A stretch of 64,000 nucleotides of DNA from JBDFMH01 sp047238125 (lineage in GTDB: Bacteria; Pseudomonadota; Alphaproteobacteria; Sphingomonadales; Sphingomonadaceae): assembly GCF_047238125.1 (NCBI RefSeq), contig NZ_JBDFMH010000001.1, positions 1,922,001-1,986,000 on the forward strand. The letters run 5' to 3'. The notes beneath the pieces were generated by a model. The model did no database searches. It saw only the letters and a list, made by a program, of their open reading frames with translations, and was not told where the DNA came from. Below are positions 50,586 through 60,661 of the stretch, in pieces. The position numbers and the translations under genes were made by a program. How positions within the stretch are numbered: position 1 is the stretch's first letter; each line of letters begins with the position of its first letter.

Positions 50586-51802
50586 CGCCCGCTCCATTTC
50601 ACTACATAGGGTGAACGCGTCAGATACGGGTTCGCGCGCGTGAAGGCCAGCAGCAGCCCGAACCCCAGCGACAGCGCGATCATCGACGAGCCGCCATAGC
50701 TGATGAACGGCAGCGTCATTCCCTTCGACGGCACGATGTGGACGTTCACCGCCATGTTGATCAGCGCCTGCAGCCCGAACTGGATGGTCAGCCCGGCCGA
50801 GGCAAGCAGCAGGAAATCATCCTCCTGATGCAGCAGCTTCACGAACACCCTGCAGACGATCGCCAGGAAGATCGCCGCGATCGCAAGGCAGGCGAGCAGA
50901 CCGAATTCCTCGCCGATCACGGAGAAGATGTAGTCTGTGTGCGGTTCCGGCAGGCGGAACTTCATCGTGCCCCCGCCCGGCCCGGTGCCGATCAGCCCGC
51001 CATTCACGATCGTGTCGTGGGCCATGTCGACCTGATAGGTATCGCCGGTGCCCATCACGAACCGGTCGATGCGGTCGCGCGCCACCGAATAGAACAGGTA
51101 GGCGGACACGATCCCCGCCAGCCCCAGCGCGCCGAGCCAGACGAGCAGCTTCATCGGCTGGCCCGAGATCAGCAGCAGCGACACCCAGATCGACAGGAAG
51201 ATCACCGTCTGGCCGAAATCGGGCTGCTTCATCAGCAGCACCGCGATCAGCCCCGTCATTCCGGCGGTGATCCAGAATACCGGCAATCCCTTGTCGCGCG
51301 ATTGTAGCGACAGCACCCAGGCGATCGCCACCACGAACATCGGCTTCAGGAATTCGGACGGCTGGAATTGCGACACGCCGACGCCCAGCCAGCGCACCGC
51401 GCCGTTCACCTCCACGCCCACGAACGGCACGAGCGCCAGGCAGAAGGTGAAGAAGCCCGCCCCCAGCAGCGCCAGCCGCCGCGCGACATCCTTCGGCAGC
51501 ATCGAGACCGCCAGCATCACCGGCAGGCCCACCGTCAGCCACATCAGCTGGCGATAGAGATAATAGAGCGGCGGAAACTGCACGCTGCCGCCCGAATAGC
51601 GCACTGCCGCGGCGGGCGATGCCGCCGCCACCGCGATCAGGCCGATCGCGACGAGCAGCGCGACCAGCATCAGCAGCACCCGATCGATCTCCCAGAACCA
51701 GGTGCCCAGCGGCGTGCGATCGCCCCGCCCGAACCGGGGCGTGCCCGGCTTGCGCCGCTTCACTGTCTTCGTCCGCATGCCCGCCGCCGTCGCCACCATC
51801 AC
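50582..51802 (-). CDS. ftsW: Peptidoglycan polymerase FtsW
   Basis: SEDS-family septal glycosyltransferase, partner of FtsI. The 406 residues give about ten membrane segments with QPDFGQTVIF, the catalytic-loop Asp-containing region, and the C-terminal SKGMTLPFISYGGSSM motif. The basic cytoplasmic N-terminus is about 35 residues. ATGA overlaps murD. Confidence 0.95.
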   Translation of the reverse strand: MMVATAAGMRTKTVKRRKPGTPRFGRGDRTPLGTWFWEIDRVLLMLVALLVAIGLIAVAAASPAAAVRYSGGSVQFPPLYYLYRQLMWLTVGLPVMLAVSMLPKDVARRLALLGAGFFTFCLALVPFVGVEVNGAVRWLGVGVSQFQPSEFLKPMFVVAIAWVLSLQSRDKGLPVFWITAGMTGLIAVLLMKQPDFGQTVIFLSIWVSLLLISGQPMKLLVWLGALGLAGIVSAYLFYSVARDRIDRFVMGTGDTYQVDMAHDTIVNGGLIGTGPGGGTMKFRLPEPHTDYIFSVIGEEFGLLACLAIAAIFLAIVCRVFVKLLHQEDDFLLLASAGLTIQFGLQALINMAVNVHIVPSKGMTLPFISYGGSSMIALSLGFGLLLAFTRANPYLTRSPYVVKWSGR

Positions 51803-53079
51803 AGTGCCCCCACTGCCGCGCGGAACGCCTCGCCGCGCGCTTCATAATCGCGAAACTGATCGAACGAGGCGCAGGCGGGTGACAACATCACCACCTCGCC
51901 CGGCCGTGCCGCGTCCGCTGCGATCCGCACCGCGGTCTCCAGCGTGCCCGCCTCCACTACCGCCATGTGCGGGCGCAGCAGCTCCGCGAACATCGGCCCG
52001 GCATCGCCGATCGTGTAGGCCGCGCGGACATTGCCATAATAAGGCACGCAGGCATCGAGCTCGTTGGTCTTGGCGAGGCCGCCCAGGATCCAGTGGATGC
52101 CCTGATAGGCGCCGAGCGCGGGCGCGGTCGCGGTCGAATTGGTGGCCTTGCTGTCGTTGACGTACAGCACGGCATTGCGGGTGGCGACGCGCTCCATACG
52201 GTGTGGAAGGCCGGGATAGGTTTCGAGACCGCGCGCGATAGCCGCCTCGTCGATCCCCAACGCGCGGGCGGCCGCGATCGCGGCGGCGGCGTTCTGCGCG
52301 TTATGTGGACCTTGTAGCGAAGGCCAGGCGGATTGATCCGAGATGTCGGTCGAGCGGACCTCGACGAGTTGGTCCTTCAGACGGCCAGCAAAGGCGCGGG
52401 TCGAATCGTCTTCCGTCGCAATGATCGCCGTGCCGGTCGACATCGCGAAGAGCCGCGCCTTCGACGCCGCGTAGTCCTCGAACCCGTCATAGCGATCGAG
52501 ATGGTCGGGCGTTATGTTGAGCAGCACTGCCACCTCGCAATCGAGGCTTTGCGTGAGATCGATCTGGTAGCTCGAAAGTTCGAGCACGTAGATGCCGCCT
52601 GCGGGCAGCGGATCGCGGCCGAGGATCGGCAGGCCGATATTGCCACCCATCAGCGTCGGCACGCCCGCCGCCTCGACGATATGCTTGATCAGCGCGGTCG
52701 TGGTCGATTTGCCGTTGGTGCCGGTGATGCCGACCACCTTGTGCGGCGGCAGCGATGCCCGGGCCTGCGCGAACAGCTCGATATCGCCGATCAGCGGCAC
52801 GCCAGCCGCGCGCGCCTTCTGCGCGATCGGGTGGCGATTGATCGGCACGCCGGGCGATACGACGACGCCGTCGAACCCGGTCAGATCGATTTCCAGCGGA
52901 TCGCCAAAACTCAGCCGATCGGATGCGCCGCGCCCGATCGCCGCGCGTTTTGCCTCGTCCGAGTCCCAAGCAACGACTTCAGCACCCGAAGCCAGCAACG
53001 CGTCGACCGTCGCTACGCCCGAACGCGCGAGGCCGAGCACCGCATAGCGTTTCCCGCGAAAGGCGTCGGAGGTGATCAT
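51799..53079 (-). CDS. murD: UDP-MurNAc-L-Ala--D-glutamate ligase MurD
   Basis: Adds D-Glu to the stem peptide. The 426-residue Mur ligase has VLGLARSGVATVDALL, ATP loop GITGTNGKSTTTALI, NITPDHLDRYDGF and VYVNDSKATN. Starts and ends in ATGA overlaps with mraY and ftsW. Confidence 0.96.
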   Translation of the reverse strand: MITSDAFRGKRYAVLGLARSGVATVDALLASGAEVVAWDSDEAKRAAIGRGASDRLSFGDPLEIDLTGFDGVVVSPGVPINRHPIAQKARAAGVPLIGDIELFAQARASLPPHKVVGITGTNGKSTTTALIKHIVEAAGVPTLMGGNIGLPILGRDPLPAGGIYVLELSSYQIDLTQSLDCEVAVLLNITPDHLDRYDGFEDYAASKARLFAMSTGTAIIATEDDSTRAFAGRLKDQLVEVRSTDISDQSAWPSLQGPHNAQNAAAAIAAARALGIDEAAIARGLETYPGLPHRMERVATRNAVLYVNDSKATNSTATAPALGAYQGIHWILGGLAKTNELDACVPYYGNVRAAYTIGDAGPMFAELLRPHMAVVEAGTLETAVRIAADAARPGEVVMLSPACASFDQFRDYEARGEAFRAAVGAL

Positions 53080-54146
53080 CGCAGCTTCAGCGTCGCCAGG
53101 CCGGCCAGCGCCAGCACGAACGAGATGATCCAGAAGCGGATCACCACCGTCGGCTCGCTCCAGCCCAGCTGTTCGAAATGATGATGGATCGGCGCCATCC
53201 GGAACACGCGCTTGCCGGTCCGCTTGTAAAAGAAGACCTGCACGATCACCGACACGGCTTCCATCACGAACAGCCCGCCGACAATCGCCAGCACGATTTC
53301 ATGATGCGTCGCCACCGCGATCGTGCCGAGCGCGCCTCCGAGCGCCAGGCTGCCGGTATCGCCCATGAAGACTGCCGCCGGCGGCGCGTTGTACCACAGG
53401 AAGGCGAGCCCGCCGCCGATGATCGCCGCCAGCAGGATGGTGAGATCACCCGCGCCCAGCACATGGGGGATACCCAGATAGGCGGCGAACTTCGCGTTGC
53501 CGACCAGATAGGCGATCGCCATGAATGCCAGGCTGGCGATCACCACCGGCATCGTCGCCAGCCCGTCCAGCCCGTCGGTCAGGTTCACGGCATTGCCGAA
53601 CGCCACGATCACGAAGGCCGCGAAGGCGATGTAGAACCAGCCGATGTCGAATGCCGGACCGTTGTAGAAGGGCAGATAGACTTCGGTGCCGTTGGCGCTG
53701 ACGATCATCCAGCTGGCGATGCCGGCGATGATGAATTCGAACAGCAGCCGCACCTTGCCTGATACGCCCTTGTGGCTGCGCTTCGTCACCTTGTCGTAAT
53801 CGTCCATGAAGCCGATCAGGCCGAAGCCCAGCGTCACGAACAGGCAGGCCCAGGTGTATCGGTTGCTGAGATCCATCCACAGCAGCAGCGAGATCGCGAC
53901 CGAGGTCAGGATCATCAACCCGCCCATGGTGGGCGTGCCGACCTTGGCGAGATGGGTCTGCGGCCCGTCCGAGCGGATCGGCTGGCCCTTGCCCTGGCGC
54001 ACGCGCAACCAGCCGATGAACTTCGGCCCGATCAGCAGCCCGATCAGCAATGCCGTCGCCACCGCCCCTCCGGCGCGGAAGGTGATGTAGCGGATCAGGT
54101 TCAGGATGCCGGGAAACCCGAGCTGTTCGGCGAGATAATAAAGCAT
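53076..54146 (-). CDS. mraY: Phospho-MurNAc-pentapeptide transferase MraY
   Basis: Transfers phospho-MurNAc-pentapeptide to undecaprenyl phosphate, giving lipid I. The 356-residue polytopic protein (about ten segments) has GTPTMGG, FMDDYDK (catalytic Asp pair), NLTDGLDGLA and MAPIHHHFEQLGWSE. Start overlaps the murF stop as TGATG. Confidence 0.96.
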   Translation of the reverse strand: MLYYLAEQLGFPGILNLIRYITFRAGGAVATALLIGLLIGPKFIGWLRVRQGKGQPIRSDGPQTHLAKVGTPTMGGLMILTSVAISLLLWMDLSNRYTWACLFVTLGFGLIGFMDDYDKVTKRSHKGVSGKVRLLFEFIIAGIASWMIVSANGTEVYLPFYNGPAFDIGWFYIAFAAFVIVAFGNAVNLTDGLDGLATMPVVIASLAFMAIAYLVGNAKFAAYLGIPHVLGAGDLTILLAAIIGGGLAFLWYNAPPAAVFMGDTGSLALGGALGTIAVATHHEIVLAIVGGLFVMEAVSVIVQVFFYKRTGKRVFRMAPIHHHFEQLGWSEPTVVIRFWIISFVLALAGLATLKLR

Positions 54147-55519
54147 CAGTCGATCCCGGCGCGAAGCGCATCGACGATGCGCCCGAGCCCGATGGCGTTC
54201 GATCCCTTGACGAGAACCGCGTCTCCCGCCGCCAGCATCGACCGGAGTCGATCCAGCGCGGTCGCGGCGTCGGCCACATGCTCGAAATCGACCCGGCCCT
54301 CAAGCGCCGTGGCCAGCGCCGCCATCGATTCACCGACGAGCAGTGCATGGTCGACGTTCGCCGCCATGATCGGATCGACCAGGGCCGCGTGGAACGCCGG
54401 GCTGCCCTCGCCCAGTTCGCGCATCTCGCCCAGCACCACGATGCGCCGCGCGGCCGGCTCCTCCCCCAGCAGCCGGATGGTGGCATTCATCGACAGCGGA
54501 TTGGCGTTGTAGCTCTCGTCGATCAGCAGCACATCGCCACCCGCAACCGGAACCCGGCTGCGCTCGCCCCGCCCCTTCAGGCCCGGCATCTCGGCCAGCG
54601 CCAGCCCCGCGGCGGCCAGATCGCCTTCGGCCGCGTGCACCGCCGCGATCACGGCCAGTGCGTTCGATACCCAGTGCGCGCCCGGCTGCGCGACTGTGAA
54701 GGTCAGCTCCGCCCCCGGCAGAACCGCGGTCACCAGCGTGCCGCGCAGCGATCGCACTTCCTCGCGCGCCCGCACGTCCGCGCCCTTGTCACGCCCGAAC
54801 GTCCAGATCCGCGATGCATAGGGCGCCGCCGCCGCCGCCAGCCGGTCGCGATGCGGACTATCATAGGGGATGATGGCGACACCGCCCGGCTCCAGCCCCT
54901 GGAAGATCTCCCCCTTGGCATCGGCGATTGCAGATTCGTCCCTGAAATGCGCGACATGGGCGGGGGCGATCGCAGTCACCAGTGCCACATGCGGTCGAAC
55001 AAGCCGGGTCAGCGCGGCCAGTTCGCCGGCATGGTTCATACCCATCTCGAAGATGCCGAAGCGACTGTCGGCCGGCATCCGCGCCAGGCTCAGCGGCACG
55101 CCGGTATGATTATTGTAGCTCTTGACCGAGCGGTGGGCGCAGCCCGGTTCCGGCCGGTCGAGCGCGGCGAACAGGGCTTCCTTGGTACCCGTCTTGCCGA
55201 CTGATCCAGTGACCCCGATGATCCTGGCCGCAGTCCGCGCACGCGCCGCGCGGCCCAGCGCATCGAGCGCGGCCGTGGTGTCGGCGACGCGAACATGCGG
55301 ATGGTCTACCGGCTCGGACACCACCGCACCCGCGGCGCCGGCTGCGAACGCCTTGTCGATGAAGCGATGGCCATCGGTCGCCTCGCCCGTCATCGCCACG
55401 AACAGATCGCCGGGGCCGACCTCGCGCGAATCGAAGGCGACGCCGCCGACCGCAAAATCGCCCGCGGCGGTGCCGCCGGTCGCCGCGGCGATCTCCGCTG
55501 CGGTCCACAAGGTCGTCAT
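54146..55519 (-). CDS. murF: UDP-MurNAc-tripeptide--D-Ala-D-Ala ligase MurF
   Basis: Adds D-Ala-D-Ala, made by the ddl product of this cluster. The 457 residues have ATP loop GVTGSVGKTGTKE, YNNHTGVPLSL, EMGMNHAGEL and DESYNANPLSM. I use the ATG at 55519, overlapping the murE stop (ATGA); ATG 55528 would lie inside murE. Confidence 0.96.
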   Translation of the reverse strand: MTTLWTAAEIAAATGGTAAGDFAVGGVAFDSREVGPGDLFVAMTGEATDGHRFIDKAFAAGAAGAVVSEPVDHPHVRVADTTAALDALGRAARARTAARIIGVTGSVGKTGTKEALFAALDRPEPGCAHRSVKSYNNHTGVPLSLARMPADSRFGIFEMGMNHAGELAALTRLVRPHVALVTAIAPAHVAHFRDESAIADAKGEIFQGLEPGGVAIIPYDSPHRDRLAAAAAPYASRIWTFGRDKGADVRAREEVRSLRGTLVTAVLPGAELTFTVAQPGAHWVSNALAVIAAVHAAEGDLAAAGLALAEMPGLKGRGERSRVPVAGGDVLLIDESYNANPLSMNATIRLLGEEPAARRIVVLGEMRELGEGSPAFHAALVDPIMAANVDHALLVGESMAALATALEGRVDFEHVADAATALDRLRSMLAAGDAVLVKGSNAIGLGRIVDALRAGID

Positions 55520-56943
55520 CCCGCGCACTCGCGCGCAACCTGGACATCGTCGAACGGCAGGACGCGGTCACCCACTATCTGCCCCTGTTCATGCCCCTTG
55601 CCGGCCAGCAGCACGATATCGTCCGGCCCGGCATCGCCGATCGCGCGCGCAATCGCTTCGCGCCGGCCGCCGACCTCGATCGCCCCGGGGGCCGCCGTCA
55701 TGATCTGCGCGCGGATTGTGGCCGGATCCTCGCTGCGCGGATTGTCGTCGGTCACGATCACATGATCGGCGCCGGCCACCGCCACCGCACCCATCTCCGG
55801 CCGCTTGCCGGTATCGCGATCGCCGCCCGCGCCGAATAGCAGGATCAGCTTGCCCTTTGCGTGCGGGCGCAGCGCATCGATCGCGGCCTGCAGGCCATCG
55901 GGGGTGTGCGCATAGTCGACATAAACGGGGGCGCCAGCCTTCGAGATCACCGCGCGTTCCAGCCGGCCGCGGACCGGCGCGAGCCGCCCGAGACCCGCCA
56001 GCGTGGCCGCCACATCCCCGCCGGTCGCGATCACCAGTCCAGCCGCAGTCAGCGCGTTGGCCGCCTGATAGGCACCGATCAAGGGCAGCTTCACGGTGTG
56101 CCGCCCGCCATCCGCTTCGATCACCAGCGTCTGGCCAAGTTGGGTCGGCACCCGATCGATCAGCTTCAGCGTCTCGCCCGCGCGGCCGACCGTGATCAGC
56201 CGCAGCCCACGCTCGCGGGCCAGTTCGATCACCCGGATCGAGGCGGCATCGTCGCTCCAGATTACTGCAGCGCCATCCCTTTCCACGACCTCGGTGAACA
56301 GCCGCAGCTTCGCCTCGAGATAGGCTTCCATCGTACCGTGGTAATCGAGATGGTCGCGGCTCAGATTCGTGAAGGCAGCGGCATTTACCGGCAGCCCTTC
56401 GGTACGAAACTGGCTCAGGCCGTGGCTGGAAGCTTCGAACGCGACATGGCTGACGCCCTCGCGCCGCAGCCCGGCGACGTTGGACAGGAAGGTCACGATA
56501 TCGGGCGTGGTCAGCCCGGTCGAAACCTGGTCGTCGCTGGTCGTGACGCCCAGCGTGCCGATCGACGCGGCGTGGAACCCCGCCATCCGCCACAGCTGGC
56601 GAGTCAGCTCCACCGTTGATGTCTTGCCGTTGGTGCCCGTAACCGCGACCACCTTATCCGGGAATGGCGCGAAGAAACGTGCGGCGGCGCGGGCGAAAGC
56701 GCGGCGCGGCTCCGCGTCGGCCACATGCAGCGCGCCTGCCACATCCGCTTCGGGCCGGGTGACGACCGCGATCGCGCCGGCTGCGATCGCCGCCGGGATA
56801 TAGTCCTCACCATTGGCGGCCGCGCCGCGGAAGGCGCCGAACACGGTCCCGGGGGCCACCTTGCGGTGATCGATCGCGAAGCCGGTAACGCGGGCTTTGA
56901 GGGCGCCTTCGGCCTGATCGCCGAACAGATCAGTCAGCCACAC
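55516..56943 (-). CDS. murE: UDP-MurNAc-L-Ala-D-Glu--meso-diaminopimelate ligase MurE
   Basis: Adds the third stem residue. ATP loop VTGTNGKTSTVE is at about 101-112. The DNPRSEDP motif indicates meso-diaminopimelate, as in other Gram-negatives, rather than lysine. 475 residues. The start is GTG at 56943, giving a 14-base overlap with the end of ftsI, the longest overlap in the cluster. Confidence 0.96.
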   Translation of the reverse strand: MWLTDLFGDQAEGALKARVTGFAIDHRKVAPGTVFGAFRGAAANGEDYIPAAIAAGAIAVVTRPEADVAGALHVADAEPRRAFARAAARFFAPFPDKVVAVTGTNGKTSTVELTRQLWRMAGFHAASIGTLGVTTSDDQVSTGLTTPDIVTFLSNVAGLRREGVSHVAFEASSHGLSQFRTEGLPVNAAAFTNLSRDHLDYHGTMEAYLEAKLRLFTEVVERDGAAVIWSDDAASIRVIELARERGLRLITVGRAGETLKLIDRVPTQLGQTLVIEADGGRHTVKLPLIGAYQAANALTAAGLVIATGGDVAATLAGLGRLAPVRGRLERAVISKAGAPVYVDYAHTPDGLQAAIDALRPHAKGKLILLFGAGGDRDTGKRPEMGAVAVAGADHVIVTDDNPRSEDPATIRAQIMTAAPGAIEVGGRREAIARAIGDAGPDDIVLLAGKGHEQGQIVGDRVLPFDDVQVARECAG

Positions 56944-58648
56944 GATGGCTCTCGCCTGCCGCCTTGGGCTTCCACAGCAAGGGCATCAGCTGCGACGTAT
57001 CAATGTCGCGCTCCTCTTCGGGAATGATGTCCAGCATCGGCCCGATCCGCGAGACGACCCGGTTGATCACCGGGCCCACCGTCCAGGCGGCGGTGGCATA
57101 GCCATAGGTGTCCGCCGTGCCCTTGGGCTCGTCCAGCATCGCGATGATCACATAGCGCGGCTTGTCCATCGGGAACACGCCGGCAAAGGTGGAGACCAGC
57201 GAATTGCGCTTGTAGCCGCCCGCCGACGGCTTCTCGGCGGTGCCGGTCTTGCCGCCCACGCGCATGCCCGGCGCGTCCGCCTTGCGGCCCGACCCGTCCA
57301 GCACCACCAGCCGCATCAGCTGGCGCATCTTGTAGCTGGTCTCGGGCGAGATCACGCGGCGGCCGGCCGGCACATGCGCACCATCGCGCTTGATCAGCGT
57401 CGCCGGGCGCCACACGCCACCGTTCACCAGCGCGGCATAGGCCGATGCCAGGTGCAGCGGAGTCACCGCGATGCCGTGGCCGTAACCGGTCGTCATCGTC
57501 GTCGTGCGTGCCCAGAATTTCGGCCACAGCGGCATGCCGCGCGCGCCCAGTTCGATATCGGCCGGCTTGTCGAACCCGACCTGCTGAAAGAAGCGCCGCA
57601 TCCGCGTCTCGCCCAGTTCGTCGGCGATCCGCGCAGTCACGATATTCGACGAATGAACCAGCATCTCGGGCAGGTTCATAAAACGGTTCTGGGCGTGGAA
57701 ATCGGTGATCTTGTAACGGCCCACCTGCAGCGGATGGGTGGCATCGTAGCGCCGCGCCATATCGGTCACCACGCCATGTTCGAGCGCATTGGCCGCGGTC
57801 AGCATCTTGAAGGTGGAGCCAAGCTCGTAGACGTTGGTCGTCGATTTGTTGAGGAACGTCTCGAACGGAGTCCGCCCGGTCGCGTTGGGATTGAACGACG
57901 GCAACGACGCCATCGCCACAATTTCACCGGTATCGACGTCCAGCACCAGGCCGCTGGCGCCGATCGCCGAATGCTTGACCATCGCGGCGTTGAGTTCGGT
58001 TTCCATCGCCGCCTGCACGCGGCTGTCGATCGACAGCATCACCGGCCGGCCGCGCTTGGCGGGATCGGTCAGCGCCGCATCCATCACCTTTTCCATGCCG
58101 GATGCGGGATTGCCGTTCTGGTCGATCCAGCCCAGCACATGGCTGGCAAGGTTGGCGTTCGGATAGAGCCGCTCGGGCTCCCGCGTGAAGGCGATCGCGG
58201 GTTCGCCCAGCGCGTTCACGCGGCGCACCAAATCGGGCACCGCACGCCGGCGCAGATAGGCGAATTTCTTGCCGGATTTCAGGATCGCCAGATACTGCGC
58301 CTCGGTCTTCTCGGGCATCAGCTCGGCCAGGCGATAGGCCAGCAGCGCGGGATCGCCGATCAGCTTGTTGGGATGCACGCCCACCGACCAGGCGTCGATC
58401 GTGCGCGCCAGCGTGACGCCGTTGCGATCGACGATGTCGCCGCGGTCCGGCAGCAGCCCGGTCGCCGCCGCCCCGCGATCGGGCCGATCGGCAAAGATCG
58501 CGAGATAGGCCAGCTTCGATGCCACCACCCCCGTGACCAGCACGAACAGCAGCATCACCACCATCAGCCGGAAATGGGTGGTGGCGACAAGCTGCTGGCG
58601 CTGGCCGGAAACGCGCAGCCGGTCCGGTCGGGCGACGATCGCGGTCAC
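56930..58648 (-). CDS. ftsI: Septal transpeptidase FtsI (PBP3)
   Basis: Class B penicillin-binding protein crosslinking septal wall with FtsW. The 572 residues have one membrane helix (about 28-50), a pedestal domain with RGDIVDRNG, and catalytic motifs S278-TFK281, SSN (333-335) and K467-TGT470. The start is GTG at 58648, in GTGA overlap with ftsL. Confidence 0.95.
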   Translation of the reverse strand: MTAIVARPDRLRVSGQRQQLVATTHFRLMVVMLLFVLVTGVVASKLAYLAIFADRPDRGAAATGLLPDRGDIVDRNGVTLARTIDAWSVGVHPNKLIGDPALLAYRLAELMPEKTEAQYLAILKSGKKFAYLRRRAVPDLVRRVNALGEPAIAFTREPERLYPNANLASHVLGWIDQNGNPASGMEKVMDAALTDPAKRGRPVMLSIDSRVQAAMETELNAAMVKHSAIGASGLVLDVDTGEIVAMASLPSFNPNATGRTPFETFLNKSTTNVYELGSTFKMLTAANALEHGVVTDMARRYDATHPLQVGRYKITDFHAQNRFMNLPEMLVHSSNIVTARIADELGETRMRRFFQQVGFDKPADIELGARGMPLWPKFWARTTTMTTGYGHGIAVTPLHLASAYAALVNGGVWRPATLIKRDGAHVPAGRRVISPETSYKMRQLMRLVVLDGSGRKADAPGMRVGGKTGTAEKPSAGGYKRNSLVSTFAGVFPMDKPRYVIIAMLDEPKGTADTYGYATAAWTVGPVINRVVSRIGPMLDIIPEEERDIDTSQLMPLLWKPKAAGESHRVAD

Positions 58649-59208
58649 TGGTCGCGCTTGCCCTGCCTGGCTTCGCGTGCGGCCATCCGCTCCAGCTCGG
58701 CAGCGAACCCGTCGTCATCGATCGCCGCGGTCTGGCGCACGGCCGCCAGCTTCTCGCCCTTGGGCTTCAGGAACGTCGCCTGACGCAGCATCGGCGGTTC
58801 CTCCGCCGATACCGGCACGGGCGCCGCCTGCACCGGCGCAGCGGCACGGGCCGGCGCGCTTGCCAGCTGCACCGCGGCCGGCGCCGGCGCGATCGACGGA
58901 TCGATCAGCGGCCTGGGCGGCGCATCGAGACTTGCAAGCTGAAGCTCCCCCGCCAGGAACTGGCTCGCTTTCGCCGGGGTCAGCGCCAGTACTTCCTGGT
59001 TCCAGCGCTCGAGCTGCGGCAGCCGGCCACGCGTATCGAGTTCGGTCTCCAGCCGGCGTACCTCGCGCTTGCCCGCCAGGATCGATCGCTCGAGCTTCGC
59101 CAGCTCCGCCCGCTCGCCCGCCACCCGCTGGGTGACGACATAGCAGCCCAGCGCGGTCGTCGCGAAGACGCCGACCCAGACCAGCGAACGGAAACGCGAG
59201 GCGATCAT
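58645..59208 (-). CDS. ftsL: FtsL-like divisome protein
   Basis: A 187-residue bitopic protein in the ftsL place between rsmH and ftsI. It has a membrane helix (about 8-27), then a coiled-coil-prone segment rich in Arg, Glu and Leu (about 28-70), as expected for FtsL. The remaining 110 residues are Ala/Pro-rich and charged, unlike the short E. coli FtsL of about 120. The call rests on position and architecture because FtsL sequences diverge fast. ATGA joins it to rsmH. Confidence 0.8.
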   Translation of the reverse strand: MIASRFRSLVWVGVFATTALGCYVVTQRVAGERAELAKLERSILAGKREVRRLETELDTRGRLPQLERWNQEVLALTPAKASQFLAGELQLASLDAPPRPLIDPSIAPAPAAVQLASAPARAAAPVQAAPVPVSAEEPPMLRQATFLKPKGEKLAAVRQTAAIDDDGFAAELERMAAREARQGKRDQ

Positions 59209-60149
59209 GACGACGGACCTTTCGGAAGAGCGCTCCAGGCGGGAGCGGCGGTGCGGCGGGCGACGCGAAGGGTGGCGGAACGGGCACGGGGATTGCGATC
59301 GATCTCGCCCTCGTCGGGGCGGACCGGCTTGGCGACGGCATCGAAGCTGGGCTCGGCGGCAGGGCCGACCGCGGGGCGATGGCGCGACCCGGCCGGCATC
59401 GCGCCCGACCGCTCGCGCAGGAACAGCTTCACGATGCGATCCTCGGTGGAGTGGAACGAGACCACCGCCAGCCGGCCGCCAGGCTTCAACACCTGCTCGG
59501 CCGCGGCCAGCCCGTCGCGCAGCTCGTCCAGCTCGCGGTTCAGGTGGATGCGGATCGCCTGGAACGTGCGGGTTGCGGGATCCTTCTTGTCGTGCGGGCG
59601 ATGGCCCAGCGCGCGGCGCACGACGGCGGCCAGTTCGCCCGTCGTCGCCAGCGGTCGCGCGGCCACGATGAAGCGCGCCACCCGCCGGGCGCGCGGCTCG
59701 TCGCCATAATCGGCCAGCACGCGCGCGATCTCGGCCTCGTCCGCCCCGTTCACGAAATCGGCGGCGCTTTCCCCTTCCCGGTCCATCCGCATGTCCAGCG
59801 GACCATCGGCCTGGAAGCTGAAGCCGCGCTCCGGCCTGTCCAGCTGCATCGAGGACACGCCGATGTCGAACGTCACGCCGTCCACTGCGTCGGCGTGCGC
59901 GGCCAGCGTCGAGAAGCGGTCATGCACCAGCCGCAGCCGCCCGCCGGCCGATGCGACCAGCGCCGCGCCTTCGGCAATGGCATCGGGATCACGGTCGAAC
60001 GCGATCACGTCCGCGCCCGCCGCCAGGATCGCGGCGGAATAGCCGCCAGCACCGAACGTGCCGTCGACATGAGTTTCGCCGGCCGCCGGCGCGAGGCCCG
60101 CGATCACTGCATCCAGCAGCACCGGGACGTGAGGGGCCGCGCCGGTCAC
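59205..60149 (-). CDS. rsmH: 16S rRNA (cytosine(1402)-N(4))-methyltransferase RsmH
   Basis: Methylates C1402 of 16S rRNA; formerly MraW. The 314 residues include HVPVLLDAVIAGL, the SAM site DGTFGAGGYS, FDIGVSSMQLD, ADGPLDMRMD, and KGGRLAVVSFHS-type motif PGGRLAVVSFHSTEDR. The start is GTG at 60149, overlapping the mraZ stop as GTGA. Confidence 0.96.
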   Translation of the reverse strand: MTGAAPHVPVLLDAVIAGLAPAAGETHVDGTFGAGGYSAAILAAGADVIAFDRDPDAIAEGAALVASAGGRLRLVHDRFSTLAAHADAVDGVTFDIGVSSMQLDRPERGFSFQADGPLDMRMDREGESAADFVNGADEAEIARVLADYGDEPRARRVARFIVAARPLATTGELAAVVRRALGHRPHDKKDPATRTFQAIRIHLNRELDELRDGLAAAEQVLKPGGRLAVVSFHSTEDRIVKLFLRERSGAMPAGSRHRPAVGPAAEPSFDAVAKPVRPDEGEIDRNPRARSATLRVARRTAAPAWSALPKGPSS

Positions 60150-60661
60150 AGCAGGCCCCTGTCGCGCATCGCGCGTTCCAGGACGTTGACGATGCGAGGC
60201 TTGTCAGCCTGCTGCTCGCGGCAGGTAGCGGGGTTCCAGATCTGGAAGCGACCGCCTGCCGCACCGAACCAGGCATAGTCGGTGATGCCGGCGATATCGC
60301 GCAGGTCCGCCGACAGCACCATGCGGCCGGCGTCGTCGAATTTCACCCATTCCTTGGTCTGCAGGCCCTCGGCCTCGGCATCCTCGAGCGCGGCCATCTC
60401 GTCGATGCCTTCCTGCTGCGCGATCCGGCGGGCCAGCGCGGCGCTGAAGGTCGGCAGGTAGGTGGGGTCGAACGCTTCGAGGCAGCGGAACCGCTCATGC
60501 TCGCCGACCAGGATCATCTTCTGATCGGCTTCGCTGCGCTGGGTGCCGGCGGCGCGGAAACGACGCTCGATCGTCGAACGGAAGCTGGCCGGCAAGGACA
60601 CGCGACCCTTCGCGTCCACTGCGTTCAGATATCCGCCGGCAAAAGGCTCGATGACGTCCAA
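60146..60661 (-). CDS. mraZ: Transcriptional regulator MraZ
   Basis: Dimeric AbrB-like repeat protein that binds the front of the division cluster and represses it in E. coli. NAVDAKGRVSLPASFR is the first SpoVT/AbrB-type repeat and KFDDAGRMVLSADLR the second. I favour TTG at 60661, giving 171 residues, the family N-terminal length, and GGGGT seven bases upstream. The frame is open to a GTG at 60706 (186 residues), which would place coding over the G-rich repeats that might be its own binding site. Confidence 0.9.
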   Translation of the reverse strand: MDVIEPFAGGYLNAVDAKGRVSLPASFRSTIERRFRAAGTQRSEADQKMILVGEHERFRCLEAFDPTYLPTFSAALARRIAQQEGIDEMAALEDAEAEGLQTKEWVKFDDAGRMVLSADLRDIAGITDYAWFGAAGGRFQIWNPATCREQQADKPRIVNVLERAMRDRGLL

